Shown here: piece after piece, positions 8,863 through 17,721 of the stretch | Layout: each line of letters starts with the position of its first letter | Position numbering within the stretch: position 1 is the first letter of the stretch | DNA from: Burkholderiaceae bacterium | GTDB taxonomy: Bacteria > Pseudomonadota > Gammaproteobacteria > Burkholderiales > Burkholderiaceae_F | NCBI GenBank assembly: GCA_019236735.1 | Contig: JAFAIM010000082.1 | Location: 1 to 59,927 of the forward strand | Length of the DNA stretch: 59,927 bases | Direction of reading: 5' to 3' | Notes under the pieces: generated by a model | The model's input: only the letters and a program-made list of their open reading frames with translations | Told to the model about the DNA's origin: nothing | The model's database searches: none | Position numbers and translations under genes: made by a program

Positions 8863-8927
8863 ATGAGAGCGAAGCGAATGGACCACCGCGCGTTAGCGCG
8901 AATCGTTCGGGTCTTTTTAAGGGCTGA
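8799..8927 (+). CDS. Possible 42-codon ORF formed by two repeat copies between rpsN and rpsH
   Basis: ATG at 8799, 8 bases after GGGAG, opens a 42-residue frame that reads through both copies: MSEANGPPRVSANRSG, a linker RFHLTYE, then SEANGPPRVSANRSGLFKG, and TGA three bases before the rpsH ATG. The peptide equals the 20-mer at 3999 in tandem, and the frame holds across a join that differs by 2 bases. Whether the peptide matters or only ribosome passage does is unknown. Confidence 0.4.
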   Translation: MSEANGPPRVSANRSGRFHLTYESEANGPPRVSANRSGLFKG

Positions 8928-8930
8928 CTG
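8863..8930 (+). repeat. Translatable spacer repeat, copy C
   Basis: Begins ATGAGAGCGAAGCGAATGGA, with two extra bases relative to copies A and B, keeps the CGCGC-GTTA-GCGCG hairpin, and ends with the T-run and AAGGGC that forms the ribosome site of rpsH. Confidence 0.75.
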
Positions 8931-9338
8931 ATGAGCATGAGTGATCCGATCGCGGACATGCTGACCCGAATCCGCAACGCTCAGCGCGTCGAGAAACCCG
9001 ACGTCGCGATGCCCTCCTCGCGGCTGAAGGTGGCGATCGCGCAAGTGCTGCAGGACGAGGGCTACATCGAGGGTTTCCGCGTGGACACAGGCAGCGCCGG
9101 TAAGGCCGGACAGTCGGAGCTGCACATCGGCCTGAAGTATTACGCTGGCCGGCCGGTGATTGAGCGTCTCGAACGGGTTTCGCGTCCAGGTCTGCGGGTG
9201 TACCGCAGGCGCGACAACCTGCCGCAAGTGATGAATGGGCTGGGGGTGGCGATCGTGTCGACCCCTCAGGGCGTGATGACCGACCGCAAGGCGCGCGTTC
9301 AGGGCGTTGGCGGCGAGGTCATCTGTTACGTGGCCTGA
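8931..9338 (+). CDS. rpsH: 30S ribosomal protein S8
   Basis: 135 residues: [18 protein letters not shown] start and the C-terminal [25 protein letters not shown]. uS8 binds 16S rRNA helix 21 and in enterobacteria represses the spc operon by binding near rplE. The start follows the AAGGG end of repeat copy C. Confidence 0.97.
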   Translation: MSMSDPIADMLTRIRNAQRVEKPDVAMPSSRLKVAIAQVLQDEGYIEGFRVDTGSAGKAGQSELHIGLKYYAGRPVIERLERVSRPGLRVYRRRDNLPQVMNGLGVAIVSTPQGVMTDRKARVQGVGGEVICYVA

Positions 9339-9344
9339 CGGCGG

Positions 9345-9389
9345 GGATTAGAGAGAAGCCGATTAGAAAGAAGCGGATTCGAAAGAAAC
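9345..9389 (+). repeat. Three imperfect 15-bp tandem repeats before rplF
   Basis: Units at 9345-9359, 9360-9374 and 9375-9389 of the pattern SGATTMGARAGAARC differ from one another at 2-4 positions. They make up nearly the whole rpsH-rplF spacer, which is otherwise usually about 10-20 bases. Confidence 0.75.
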
Positions 9390-9393
9390 AGCG

Positions 9394-9927
9394 ATGTCCA
9401 GAGTTGCACGCATTCCGGTGAGCCTGAGCAAGGGAGTCGAAGCCCAGGTCGCTTCCGGCCACATCGTCGTCAAGGGGCCGCTGGGTACCTTGAAGCAGCC
9501 GCTCGATCCGCGCGTGCGCGTCGACGTCGCCGGCGGCAAGGTCAGCTTCGAAGCGCTCGACGCCACGCGCGAAGCCAATGCGATGAGCGGCACGCTGCGC
9601 TCGCTGGTGGCGGGGATGGTCGAAGGGGTCAGCCGCGGCTTCGAAAAGCGCCTGACGCTGGTCGGCGTTGGCTACCGCGCTCAGGCCCAGGGGGACCGCA
9701 TCACGCTGTCGGTCGGGTACTCGCATCCGGTCGAACACAAGATGCCGGCCGGCGTGAAGGTGGAGACGCCCAGCCAGACCGAGATCTTGGTCAAGGGCGC
9801 CGACCGCCAGAAAGTCGGGCAGATCGCTGCCGAGTTGCGTGCATTCCGACCGCCGGAACCCTACAAGGGAAAGGGCGTGCGGTACAGCAACGAGACCGTG
9901 ATCCTGAAGGAAACGAAGAAGAAATGA
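9394..9927 (+). CDS. rplF: 50S ribosomal protein L6
   Basis: 177 residues, the family length. [21 protein letters not shown] start, two L6 domains, and the C-terminal signature [13 protein letters not shown]. uL6 is near the GTPase-associated centre. The stop overlaps the rplR ATG. Confidence 0.97.
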   Translation: MSRVARIPVSLSKGVEAQVASGHIVVKGPLGTLKQPLDPRVRVDVAGGKVSFEALDATREANAMSGTLRSLVAGMVEGVSRGFEKRLTLVGVGYRAQAQGDRITLSVGYSHPVEHKMPAGVKVETPSQTEILVKGADRQKVGQIAAELRAFRPPEPYKGKGVRYSNETVILKETKKK

Positions 9928-10292
9928 CCGACAAGAGACAATCCCGGATCCGGCGCGCGCGAGCCACGCGCGTGCGCATCGATCTGCAGCGGATGCATCG
10001 GCTGGCGGTGCACCGAACCAATCTGAACATCTACGCATCGGTGGTGTCGCCGGATGGCGACCGCGTGCTCGTGTCGGCATCCACGCAGGAGCGCGAAGTG
10101 CGAGATCGCCTGAAAGAGGCGAAGGGGCGCGGCGGCAACGCCCAAGCAGCCAAGATCGTCGGCGAGCGCATCGCGCGCAAGGCGGTGGCGGCAGGTATCG
10201 AGCGGGTGGCGTTCGACCGCTCCGGTTTCCGTTACCACGGCCGGGTCAGGGCGCTCGCCGATGCGGCGCGCGAAGCCGGGCTGAAGATCTGA
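9924..10292 (+). CDS. rplR: 50S ribosomal protein L18
   Basis: 122 residues; basic N-terminus [12 protein letters not shown], then [16 protein letters not shown] and the C-terminal [24 protein letters not shown]. uL18 binds 5S rRNA with L5. ATGA overlap with rplF. Confidence 0.97.
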   Translation: MTDKRQSRIRRARATRVRIDLQRMHRLAVHRTNLNIYASVVSPDGDRVLVSASTQEREVRDRLKEAKGRGGNAQAAKIVGERIARKAVAAGIERVAFDRSGFRYHGRVRALADAAREAGLKI

Positions 10293-10313
10293 GGAAGAGC
10301 GAGGAAAAGCCCG

Positions 10314-10841
10314 ATGGCGAAGATTCAGCCCAAGAGCCTTGGCGAAGCGCGCGATGATGGCCTGCGCGAGAAGATGATCGCGGTCAACCGCGTCACGAAG
10401 GTCGTCAAGGGCGGCCGCATCCTCGGTTTTGCCGCCCTGACGGTGGTCGGCGACGGCGACGGCCGGATCGGAATGGGCAAGGGCAAGGCGCGCGAAGTGC
10501 CGGTGGCGATTCAGAAGGCGATGGAGCGTGCCCGCCGCGGAATGAGCCGGATTCCGCTGCGCAACGGCACGCTGCAGCACCCGGTGCACGCCAAGCATGG
10601 CGCCGCCAGGGTGATGCTGGCGCCGGCGGCCGAGGGAACCGGCGTGATCGCCGGCGGTCCCATGCGTGCGGTGTTCGACGTGATGGGCGTGCACAACGTC
10701 GTGGCGAAGTCGCACGGTTCGACCAATCCCTACAACATGGTGCGCGCCACGTTGAAGGCGCTGGAGGAGCTTCGCACCCCGGCGCAGATCGCCGCCAAGC
10801 GGGGCAAGTCGGTCGAGCAGATCACGGGCGATGGCAAATGA
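10314..10841 (+). CDS. rpsE: 30S ribosomal protein S5
   Basis: 175 residues. N-terminal dsRNA-binding fold with [36 protein letters not shown], then the C-terminal half with [22 protein letters not shown]. uS5 lines the mRNA entry and affects decoding accuracy. The stop overlaps the rpmD start. Confidence 0.97.
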   Translation: MAKIQPKSLGEARDDGLREKMIAVNRVTKVVKGGRILGFAALTVVGDGDGRIGMGKGKAREVPVAIQKAMERARRGMSRIPLRNGTLQHPVHAKHGAARVMLAPAAEGTGVIAGGPMRAVFDVMGVHNVVAKSHGSTNPYNMVRATLKALEELRTPAQIAAKRGKSVEQITGDGK

Positions 10842-11017
10842 CGCGTAAGACGGTAACGGTGACGCTGGTGCGCAGCGTGGCGGGAACCCGTTCGGACCAC
10901 CGGGCCACAGTGCTCGGGTTGGGACTGAAGCGGTTGAATCAAAGCCGCCAGCTGGAAGACACGCCGGCCGTGCGGGGAATGATCAACAAGGTCGCTTACC
11001 TCGTAAAGGTGGGCTGA
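10838..11017 (+). CDS. rpmD: 50S ribosomal protein L30
   Basis: 59 residues, too short for many ORF callers: [20 protein letters not shown], then [32 protein letters not shown]. uL30 is a small 50S protein placed between S5 and L15, as here. ATGA overlap with rpsE. Confidence 0.95.
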   Translation: MTRKTVTVTLVRSVAGTRSDHRATVLGLGLKRLNQSRQLEDTPAVRGMINKVAYLVKVG

Positions 11018-11052
11018 CAGCACATGAGCGAAACGGGCAGGAGCCTGAGCCA

Positions 11053-11514
11053 ATGCGACTGAACACGATCAAGGCAGCACCCGGCGCGCGCAGCGCGCGA
11101 CACCGGGTCGGCCGCGGCATCGGCAGCGGCTGGGGCAAGACGGCGGGCCTGGGCCACAAGGGGCAGAAGGCGCGCGCCGGCGGCTATCACAAGATCGGAT
11201 TCCAGGGCGGCCAGATGCCCCTGTACCGCCGGCTGCCCAAGCGCGGTTTCCGGTCGAGGACGCGTGCGCTGGTGGCCACCGTGCGCCTGAGCGATCTGCA
11301 GAGGATCGAGGACGCTGCGATCGACCTGGCCGTGCTGAAACGGGCGGGCCTGGCACCGGTGCTCGCGCTGTCCGCACGCATTGTCCGCACCGGCGAGATC
11401 CGGCGCGCGATCCAGGTAAAAGGCCTCGCGGTCAGCGCCGCTGCGCGCGCTGCGATCGAAGCCGCCGGCGGCTCGGTCGAGGTGCAGGAAGCGCCGGCGC
11501 CGGCGGCCGGATGA
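11053..11514 (+). CDS. rplO: 50S ribosomal protein L15
   Basis: 153 residues: [21 protein letters not shown] and [17 protein letters not shown] are the conserved N-terminal glycine-rich arm. CAGGAG lies 9 bases before the ATG. The C-terminus ends in a short APAPAAG tail. Confidence 0.97.
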   Translation: MRLNTIKAAPGARSARHRVGRGIGSGWGKTAGLGHKGQKARAGGYHKIGFQGGQMPLYRRLPKRGFRSRTRALVATVRLSDLQRIEDAAIDLAVLKRAGLAPVLALSARIVRTGEIRRAIQVKGLAVSAAARAAIEAAGGSVEVQEAPAPAAG

Positions 11515-11538
11515 CGGGTTCCATGGAGCGGGTTCACG

Positions 11539-12867
11539 ATGTCGAGTAAAGCACCAACCCTGGGCAAGACCGGCAAGTACTCGGACCTGTGGCGTCGGTC
11601 CGTGTTCTTGGTGCTCGCGCTGGTCGTGTACCGGATCGGCACACACATCCCCGTGCCGCTGATCGACCCGGACGAGTTCCGCAAGTTCTTCCAGTCTCAG
11701 CAGGGAGGAATTTTCGGGCTGCTGAACATGTTCGCCGGCGGGGCACTCAGCCGCTTCTCGATCTTCTCGATCGGCATCATGCCGTACATCTCGGCCTCGA
11801 TCATCCTGCAGATGCTCACGTACGTGGTGCCGTCGCTGGAGGCGCTGCGCAAAGAGGGCGAATCGGGTCGCCGCAAAGTGACGCAGTACACGCGCTACGC
11901 GACGGTCGGAGTGGCGACCGTCCAGTCCTGGATGGCAATCAAGGCGATCGAGGGGGTTCCGAATCTGGTGATCCAGCCGGGTTTCTCGTTCGAGTTCATC
12001 GGCGTGGTGTCGCTGGTGACCGGGTGCCTGTTCCTGATGTGGCTGGGCGAACAGATCACCGAGCGCGGCTTGGGCAACGGGATATCGATCATCATCTTCT
12101 CGGGAATCGCCGCCGGCCTGCCGGGCGCGATGGGGCGTCTGGTCGAGCTGGTGCGCACCGGTGCGCTCGCATATCTGTCGTTCTTCGCGATCGTCGCCCT
12201 GGTGGTGGCGGTGACGGGCTTCGTCGTGTTCGTCGAGCGCGGCCAGCGCCGAATCGTGGTCAACTATGCCAAGCGTCAGGTCGGCAACCGCGTGTACGGA
12301 GGTCAAGCCTCCTACCTGCCGCTGAAGCTGAACATGTCGGGCGTGATCCCGCCGATCTTCGCCTCGTCGATCGTGCTGTTTCCGGCCACGATCGCGACCT
12401 GGTTCTCGAGCGATTCGAGCCACTGGATCCGCGACCTGGCAGCAGCCTTGTCGCACGGGCAGCCGCTGTACCTGTTGCTGTACGCCAGCTTGATCATCTT
12501 CTTCACCTTCTTTTACACGGCACTGGTGTTCAACAGCAAGGAGAATGCCGACAACTTGAAGAAGAGCGGTGCCTTTGTTCCCGGCATCCGGCCGGGCGAC
12601 CAGACGGCCCGCCACATCGACAAGATCCTGCTGCGGCTGACGCTGATCGGCGCTCTCTACGTCACATTGGTATGCATGGTGCCGGAGTTCCTGTACGCGA
12701 AGTGGAGCGTGCCGTTCTACTTCGGCGGAACATCGCTGCTGATCGTCGTCGTCGTGACGATGGACTTCTGGGCCCAGGTGCACTCGTACCTGATGACCCA
12801 CCAGTACGAATCTTTGATGCGAAAGGCGAATTTCCGAGGCCTGGGCGGAGCCGGGCTGACGCGTTAG
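11539..12867 (+). CDS. secY: Preprotein translocase subunit SecY
   Basis: 442 residues, the channel of the Sec translocon in the inner membrane. About ten hydrophobic segments are visible, with the plug region after [47 protein letters not shown], and the cytoplasmic C5 loop [19 protein letters not shown] that contacts SecA and ribosomes. Normal length; the spc operon position is conserved. infA starts 2 bases after the stop. Confidence 0.98.
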   Translation: MSSKAPTLGKTGKYSDLWRRSVFLVLALVVYRIGTHIPVPLIDPDEFRKFFQSQQGGIFGLLNMFAGGALSRFSIFSIGIMPYISASIILQMLTYVVPSLEALRKEGESGRRKVTQYTRYATVGVATVQSWMAIKAIEGVPNLVIQPGFSFEFIGVVSLVTGCLFLMWLGEQITERGLGNGISIIIFSGIAAGLPGAMGRLVELVRTGALAYLSFFAIVALVVAVTGFVVFVERGQRRIVVNYAKRQVGNRVYGGQASYLPLKLNMSGVIPPIFASSIVLFPATIATWFSSDSSHWIRDLAAALSHGQPLYLLLYASLIIFFTFFYTALVFNSKENADNLKKSGAFVPGIRPGDQTARHIDKILLRLTLIGALYVTLVCMVPEFLYAKWSVPFYFGGTSLLIVVVVTMDFWAQVHSYLMTHQYESLMRKANFRGLGGAGLTR

Positions 12868-12869
12868 GC

Positions 12870-13088
12870 ATGTCCAAAGACGACGTCATTCAGATGCAGG
12901 GAGAGATCCTGGAGAACCTCCCGAACGCGACGTTTCGCGTCAAATTGGAGAACGGGCACGTGGTGCTGGGACACATTTCGGGAAAGATGCGGATGCACTA
13001 CATCCGGATCCTGCCGGGTGACAAGGTGACGGTCGAGCTGACGCCCTATGACTTGACGCGCGCGCGCATCGTGTTCCGGGTGAAGTGA
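12870..13088 (+). CDS. infA: Translation initiation factor IF-1
   Basis: 72 residues, exact family length: [20 protein letters not shown], then [25 protein letters not shown], a single OB fold. IF-1 blocks the A site during initiation. It lies between secY and rpmJ, the usual betaproteobacterial position. Confidence 0.97.
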   Translation: MSKDDVIQMQGEILENLPNATFRVKLENGHVVLGHISGKMRMHYIRILPGDKVTVELTPYDLTRARIVFRVK

Positions 13089-13100
13089 TGGAGTGAATGA

Positions 13101-13214
13101 ATGAAGGTAATGGCATCGGTGAAAAAAATGTGCCGCAAGTGCAAGCTGATTCGGCGCAAACGCGTCGTTCGCGTGATCTGCACCGATCCGCGCCACAAGC
13201 AGCGGCAAGGCTGA
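13101..13214 (+). CDS. rpmJ: 50S ribosomal protein L36
   Basis: 37 residues: [20 protein letters not shown] and [13 protein letters not shown]. The zinc ligands CxxC, Cys and His are all kept, so this is the zinc-binding form. GGAG lies just upstream. The gene is shorter than common ORF cut-offs. Confidence 0.96.
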   Translation: MKVMASVKKMCRKCKLIRRKRVVRVICTDPRHKQRQG

Positions 13215-13238
13215 GTCGGGTCGAAGGGGTTTCCTGAT

Positions 13239-13613
13239 ATGGCTCGTATCGCAGGCATCAACATCCCGCCGCACCAGCACGCGGAGATCGGGCTGACCGC
13301 GATTTTCGGGATCGGCCGCGCTCGCGCGCGAGCGATTCTGGACGCGGTGCGGATTCCGTACGCGAAGAAGGTCCAGCAGCTCTCCGACGCGGAGCTCGAG
13401 CGCATCCGCGAGGCGGTGTCGCGCTTCACGGTCGAGGGCGACTTGCGCCGCGAGATCCAGCTGTCGATCAAGCGACTGATCGACCTGGGCTGCTATCGCG
13501 GTGTGCGCCATCGCAAAGGCTTGCCCGTGCGGGGCCAGCGCACGCGCACGAATGCGCGCACGCGCAAGGGGCCTCGCAAAGCGGGTGTGGCGCTGAAGAA
13601 GAGCGCAACGTAA
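13239..13613 (+). CDS. rpsM: 30S ribosomal protein S13
   Basis: 124 residues: [30 protein letters not shown], then [30 protein letters not shown]. uS13 bridges the 30S head to L5. First gene of the alpha-operon part. Confidence 0.97.
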   Translation: MARIAGINIPPHQHAEIGLTAIFGIGRARARAILDAVRIPYAKKVQQLSDAELERIREAVSRFTVEGDLRREIQLSIKRLIDLGCYRGVRHRKGLPVRGQRTRTNARTRKGPRKAGVALKKSAT

Positions 13614-13649
13614 GACGGGCGGAAGAAGGACAGGGAAAGCGATCGATCG

Positions 13650-14063
13650 ATGGCAACTCGAAATCCGAACCAACAACAGTCCAGCGCACAGCGTGTGCGG
13701 CGGAAGGTGAAGAAGAACGTGGCCGAGGGCATCGCCCACATCCATGCCTCGTTCAACAACACCATCATCACGATCACGGATCGTCAGGGCAACGCCCTTT
13801 CATGGGCGAGCAGCGGCGGTGCGGGCTTCAAGGGCTCGCGCAAGTCCACGCCGTTTGCGGCCCAGGTCGCTGCCGAATCCGCCGGGCGCGCTGCGCTCGA
13901 ATGCGGGGTCAAGAACCTGGAAGTGCGCATCAGTGGCCCCGGCCCCGGGCGCGAATCGTCGGTACGGGCGCTAAATGCGTGCGGTTTCCGGATCTCATCG
14001 ATCCAGGACATCACGCCGGTCCCGCATAACGGGTGCCGGCCGCCGAAACGGCGACGGGTTTGA
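13650..14063 (+). CDS. rpsK: 30S ribosomal protein S11
   Basis: 137 residues: [22 protein letters not shown] and the C-terminal [17 protein letters not shown]. uS11 lies on the 30S platform. A 124-base spacer separates it from rpsD, longer than is usual. That spacer holds a possible 10-codon ORF at 14109-14141 ([10 protein letters not shown]) after GGAG. Confidence 0.97.
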   Translation: MATRNPNQQQSSAQRVRRKVKKNVAEGIAHIHASFNNTIITITDRQGNALSWASSGGAGFKGSRKSTPFAAQVAAESAGRAALECGVKNLEVRISGPGPGRESSVRALNACGFRISSIQDITPVPHNGCRPPKRRRV

Positions 14064-14187
14064 GCAAGCAACTTGTTTGAGAACAGAACTTTGTTGACGG
14101 AGCGATCGATGGGATACGACAACCTGGCGCCGGCACTCTGAACAGGCCGGTCGAACACAGGCGGAACGAAAGCGGGAACGAGGACAC

Positions 14188-14811
14188 ATGGCACGGTATA
14201 CGGGAGCGAAACTGAAGCTGGCGCGCCGGGAGGGAACGGACCTGTTCCTGAAGAGCGCGCGCCGCTCGCTCGACAGCAAATGCAAGGCCGACAGCAAGCC
14301 CGGGCAGCACGGACGCACATCGGGTTCGCGCCTGTCGGACTACGGTGTTCAGCTGCGCGAGAAGCAGAAAGTCAAGCGGATGTATGGGTTGCTCGAACGG
14401 CAGTTCCGTCGCTATTTCGCGGAAGCCACTCGGCGCAAGGGCAACACCGGCTCCAACCTGATCGCGCTGCTCGAATCGCGCCTGGACAACGTCGTCTACC
14501 GGATGGGGTTCGGCTCCACCCGTTCCGAGGCTCGCCAGCTCGTCTCGCACCGGGCCATCGCGGTCAACGGGCGCATGGCCAGCGTGCCCTCCATGTTGTT
14601 GGAGGCCGGCGACACGATCAGCGTGCGCGAAGGTGCCCGCAAGCAGGGGCGGATTCAGGAGGCCCTGTCGCTCGCCGAGCGGAGCGGGTTCCCGTCGTGG
14701 GTCGATGTCGACCCGAAGAAATTTGAGGGTCGCTTCAAGGCGGTCCCCGACCGCGGGGACGTCGTGCAGGACGTGAACGAATCGCTCGTGGTCGAGTTGT
14801 ATTCCCGCTGA
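14188..14811 (+). CDS. rpsD: 30S ribosomal protein S4
   Basis: 207 residues. Zinc-free bacterial S4: [15 protein letters not shown]-type start, then [19 protein letters not shown] and the S4 RNA-binding domain with [36 protein letters not shown] primary 16S binder and, in E. coli, the alpha-operon repressor. Confidence 0.97.
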   Translation: MARYTGAKLKLARREGTDLFLKSARRSLDSKCKADSKPGQHGRTSGSRLSDYGVQLREKQKVKRMYGLLERQFRRYFAEATRRKGNTGSNLIALLESRLDNVVYRMGFGSTRSEARQLVSHRAIAVNGRMASVPSMLLEAGDTISVREGARKQGRIQEALSLAERSGFPSWVDVDPKKFEGRFKAVPDRGDVVQDVNESLVVELYSR

Positions 14812-14820
14812 CGCGGAGGT

Positions 14821-14834
14821 GTGCCGCGAGGCAC
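14821..14834 (+). promoter_or_regulatory. GNRA-tetraloop hairpin in the rpoA leader
   Basis: GTGCC-GCGA-GGCAC is a perfect 5-bp stem capped by a GNRA loop, 10 bases after the rpsD stop. It is followed about 20 bases later by GGTTTTCTTTT. It could be an RNA processing or pausing site, or part of a weak terminator; a regulatory role is inference only. Confidence 0.35.
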
Positions 14835-14922
14835 GCGCGTTCGGGCGGATCGCGGTTTTCTTTTGAGTGCAGTGCCAGCCTTATCGGTGTAACGAACCGA
14901 GGGTATTGGAAAGGAATCGAGG

Positions 14923-15906
14923 ATGAACAACGCAGCAAGTCTTTTGAAGCCACGCTCCATCGATGTCGAATCGACCGGGCCGCACGCTGCCATTGTGACG
15001 ATGGAGCCGTTCGAGCGCGGGTACGGCCATACGCTCGGCAACGCCCTGCGCCGCATTCTGCTGTCATCAATGGTCGGTTACGCGCCCACTGAGGCGCAAA
15101 TCGCCGGGGTCGTGCACGAGTACTCGACGATCGACGGCGTTCGCGAGGACGTGGTCGACATTCTGCTGAACCTGAAAGGCGTTGTGTTCAAGCTGCACAA
15201 TCGCGACGAGGTGATGCTGACGCTGAAGAAGGAAGGCGAGGGTCTGATGCGCGCGTCCGACATCGAGCTGCCGCACGACGTCGAGATCATCAATCCCGAT
15301 CACGTGGTCGCGCACCTGACCGCGGGCGGGCGCCTTGAGATCCAGCTGAAGGTCGAAAAAGGCCGCGGCTACATTCCGGGCAACGTGCGCGCATTCGCGG
15401 ACGACCACAGCAAGACGATCGGCCGCATCGTGATGGATGCTTCGTTTTCGCCGGTGCGCCGGGTCAGCTACACGGTCGAGAGTGCGCGCGTGGAGCAGCG
15501 CACCGACCTGGATAAGCTGGTGATGACGATCGAAACCAACGGTGCGATCGGGCCCGAAGAGGCGGTGCGCCAATCGGCCCGCATCCTGGTCGACCAGCTG
15601 TCGGTGTTCGCCGCGCTCGAAGGCACTGCGGAGCCGGTGCTGTCGCAGCGCGCCTCGCCGTCGGTCGACCCCATTTTGCTGCGCCCGGTCGACGACTTGG
15701 AGCTGACGGTGCGGTCGGCCAATTGCCTGAAGGCCGAGAACATCTACTACATCGGCGACCTGATCCAGCGAACCGAGAACGAGCTGCTGAAGACGCCGAA
15801 CCTGGGCCGCAAGTCGCTCAACGAGATCAAGGAAGTGCTGGCGGCGCGCGGGTTGACGCTCGGGATGAAGTTGGAGAACTGGCCGCCGGTTGGCCTGGAG
15901 AAATGA
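14923..15906 (+). CDS. rpoA: RNA polymerase subunit alpha
   Basis: 327 residues. N-terminal assembly domain with [28 protein letters not shown], and C-terminal domain with [46 protein letters not shown], which contacts UP elements and activators. AAAGGA precedes the ATG. It lies between rpsD and rplQ as usual. Confidence 0.98.
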   Translation: MNNAASLLKPRSIDVESTGPHAAIVTMEPFERGYGHTLGNALRRILLSSMVGYAPTEAQIAGVVHEYSTIDGVREDVVDILLNLKGVVFKLHNRDEVMLTLKKEGEGLMRASDIELPHDVEIINPDHVVAHLTAGGRLEIQLKVEKGRGYIPGNVRAFADDHSKTIGRIVMDASFSPVRRVSYTVESARVEQRTDLDKLVMTIETNGAIGPEEAVRQSARILVDQLSVFAALEGTAEPVLSQRASPSVDPILLRPVDDLELTVRSANCLKAENIYYIGDLIQRTENELLKTPNLGRKSLNEIKEVLAARGLTLGMKLENWPPVGLEK

Positions 15907-15913
15907 TCCGATC

Positions 15914-16306
15914 ATGCGTCACGGACACGGACTGCGGAAACTGAATCGCACCACCAGCCATCGGCTGGCGATGCTGCGCAACATGTCGAATTCGCTGTTG
16001 CGGCACGAGCTGATTCGCACGACCCTGCCCAAGGCGAAAGAGCTGCGCCGGGTGGTCGAACCGCTGATCACGCTGGGCAAGGAGCCGACGCTAGCAAACC
16101 GGCGTCTCGCGTTCGACCGCTTGCGCGACCGCGACGTGGTCGTGAAGCTCTTCGCCGAGCTCGGGCCGCGCTACAAGGCACGCCAGGGCGGCTACACCAG
16201 AATCCTGAAGTTCGGCTTCCGCACCGGCGACAACGCGCCGATGGCGCTGGTCGAGCTGATCGACCGGCCACAACCGGCCGAAGCCGCTGCCCCGGCCGAG
16301 AAGTAG
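15914..16306 (+). CDS. rplQ: 50S ribosomal protein L17
   Basis: 130 residues: [29 protein letters not shown] and the [21 protein letters not shown] region. The ATG at 15914 gives the family start. Last gene of the ribosomal block; a Pro/Ala-rich tail of about 12 residues follows the conserved part. Confidence 0.97.
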   Translation: MRHGHGLRKLNRTTSHRLAMLRNMSNSLLRHELIRTTLPKAKELRRVVEPLITLGKEPTLANRRLAFDRLRDRDVVVKLFAELGPRYKARQGGYTRILKFGFRTGDNAPMALVELIDRPQPAEAAAPAEK

Positions 16307-16351
16307 GCGCGCCGGACAGCTCCTCACCGATCTGTCGGCAGCCAGCTGCGG

Positions 16352-16711
16352 ATGAGCCAGCCGAGCGACGCTCCGGGCGGCGTTCTCATCGTCCTGACCA
16401 ACTGCCCCGACGAGGCCACCGCCGAGAAAATCCGGCGGGAGCTGGTTGCAGCCCGCCTGGCGGCCTGCGTCAACCAGTTGGGCGCAGTCAGATCCACCTA
16501 CCGCTGGCAGGGCACGGTCGAGGAAGCCACCGAGGTACCGCTACTGATCAAGACCACGCGCGAGCGCTACCCGGCGCTCGAGGCGCGCCTTCGCCAGTTG
16601 CACCCCTACGCGCTGCCCGAAATTGTCGCAATTCCGGTGGAGTGCGGTGGCGCCGATTACCTCGCTTGGGTGGGTGTGGAAACCGGCTTAGGAACAGCGC
16701 CACGCGGATAG
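16352..16711 (+). CDS. cutA: Divalent-cation tolerance protein CutA
   Basis: 119 residues. CutA1 trimer family: LIVLTNCPDEATAEKIRRELVAARLAACVNQLG, STYRWQGTVEEATEVPLLIKTT and the C-terminal HPYALPEIVAIPVECG. Homologues affect copper and other divalent metal tolerance, but the molecular role is unclear. The first 10 residues are non-conserved. Confidence 0.92.
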   Translation: MSQPSDAPGGVLIVLTNCPDEATAEKIRRELVAARLAACVNQLGAVRSTYRWQGTVEEATEVPLLIKTTRERYPALEARLRQLHPYALPEIVAIPVECGGADYLAWVGVETGLGTAPRG

Positions 16712-16730
16712 TTGTCATTCACTCGTCACG

Positions 16731-16751
16731 GGCCCCGCATACAGTGGGGCC
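16731..16751 (+). terminator. Inverted repeat after cutA
   Basis: GGCCCC-(9)-GGGGCC, 19 bases after the cutA stop. No U-run follows, so it is at most a factor-dependent or processing site. The 181 bases between cutA and 16893 hold this repeat and a frame that stays open into the next gene. Confidence 0.3.
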
Positions 16752-16892
16752 TGTGGCAGTAACCTGACGCGTGCTCAACTGGTTCTTTCCAGGTCCACGC
16801 TATCGTCCTCGAACGTTTCGGCGGATGAACTAGGCCGCCGGCCGGATGTTTCGCAGCGCCCCACCCCGGTTTCGCGGGTTCGTTCAATTTTC

Positions 16893-17696
16893 GTGTCCGA
16901 CGTGCACCTCGGGACGCCCGGGTGCAAGGCGGCCTATCTGCTCGACTTCCTGCGTCACTATGAATCGGAATTCCTGTACCTGGTCGGCGACATCCTGGAC
17001 GGCTGGGCGCTGCGCAGCCGCTTTTACTGGCACCAGAGCCACAACGATGTGATCCAGAAGGTGCTGCGCCGGGCCCGCAAGGGTACGCACGTTACCTATA
17101 TCCCGGGCAACCACGACGAAATGGCGCGCCAATTCTGCGGGCTGCACTTCGGTGACGTCGCGATCTGTGAAGATGCGGTCCACACGCTGGTCGACGGGCG
17201 CCGCCTATGGGTGGTTCACGGTGACTTGGCCGACGGCGTGATCCGCCACGCAAAGTGGCTCGCCCATGTCGGCGACACGCTGTACACCTGGCTGCTGTGG
17301 CTGAATCGGCACTTGAACTGGCTGCGCGCGAAACTGGGGCTGCGCTACTGGTCGCTGTCGCAATATCTGAAGTACAGGGTAAAAAACGCAGTGAGCTTCG
17401 TCAGCGACTTCGAGCACGTGTTGGTGCGCGAGGCGCGCCGGCGCGGTTTCGACGGCGTCGTTTGCGGCCACATCCACAAGGCGCAGGTCGACACGGTCGA
17501 CGGCCTGCTGTACTGCAACTCCGGCGATTGGGTCGAGAGCCTGACGGCTCTCGTCGAAACGCTCGAAGGGCAGCTGCAAATCGTGACCTGGCAGGAGATT
17601 CGCACCCCGGGGGCGGGTGCACCGGGCTGGCAGGAGGCGGAGATCGAGTCTGCGCAGACGCAGCCACAGGCCGTTTTCGACACGTTTGCGCAATGA
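16893..17696 (+). CDS. LpxH-like metallophosphoesterase (UDP-2,3-diacylglucosamine diphosphatase family)
   Basis: 267 residues from the GTG at 16893. Calcineurin-type metal motifs in order: SDVHLG (2), GDILDGW (32), GNHDE (72), HGD (109), GHIHKA (about 193). The long form with YWSLSQYLKYRVKNAV is typical of COG2908 proteins paired with a GT4 glycosyltransferase, as here. LpxH itself cleaves UDP-diacylglucosamine in lipid A synthesis; this subgroup's substrate is uncertain. The GTG start removes the first beta strand: the same frame reads SRVRSIFVSDVHLG, but no ATG, GTG or TTG lies upstream in it, only CTG at 16764 and 16779. Confidence 0.85.
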   Translation: MSDVHLGTPGCKAAYLLDFLRHYESEFLYLVGDILDGWALRSRFYWHQSHNDVIQKVLRRARKGTHVTYIPGNHDEMARQFCGLHFGDVAICEDAVHTLVDGRRLWVVHGDLADGVIRHAKWLAHVGDTLYTWLLWLNRHLNWLRAKLGLRYWSLSQYLKYRVKNAVSFVSDFEHVLVREARRRGFDGVVCGHIHKAQVDTVDGLLYCNSGDWVESLTALVETLEGQLQIVTWQEIRTPGAGAPGWQEAEIESAQTQPQAVFDTFAQ

Positions 17697-17721
17697 TGGA
17701 CCGACGCGACATCCTGCACTG

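Noticed and set aside
10996-12801. 601-codon minus-strand frame opposite rplO and secY
   Set aside because: His/Asp/Arg-rich reverse frame of secY codons, no domain.
14109-14141. 10-codon ORF ([10 protein letters not shown]) between rpsK and rpsD after GGAG
   Set aside because: It fits the pattern of small ORFs in ribosomal spacers, but it is single, short and unrelated to the repeated element, so chance cannot be excluded.
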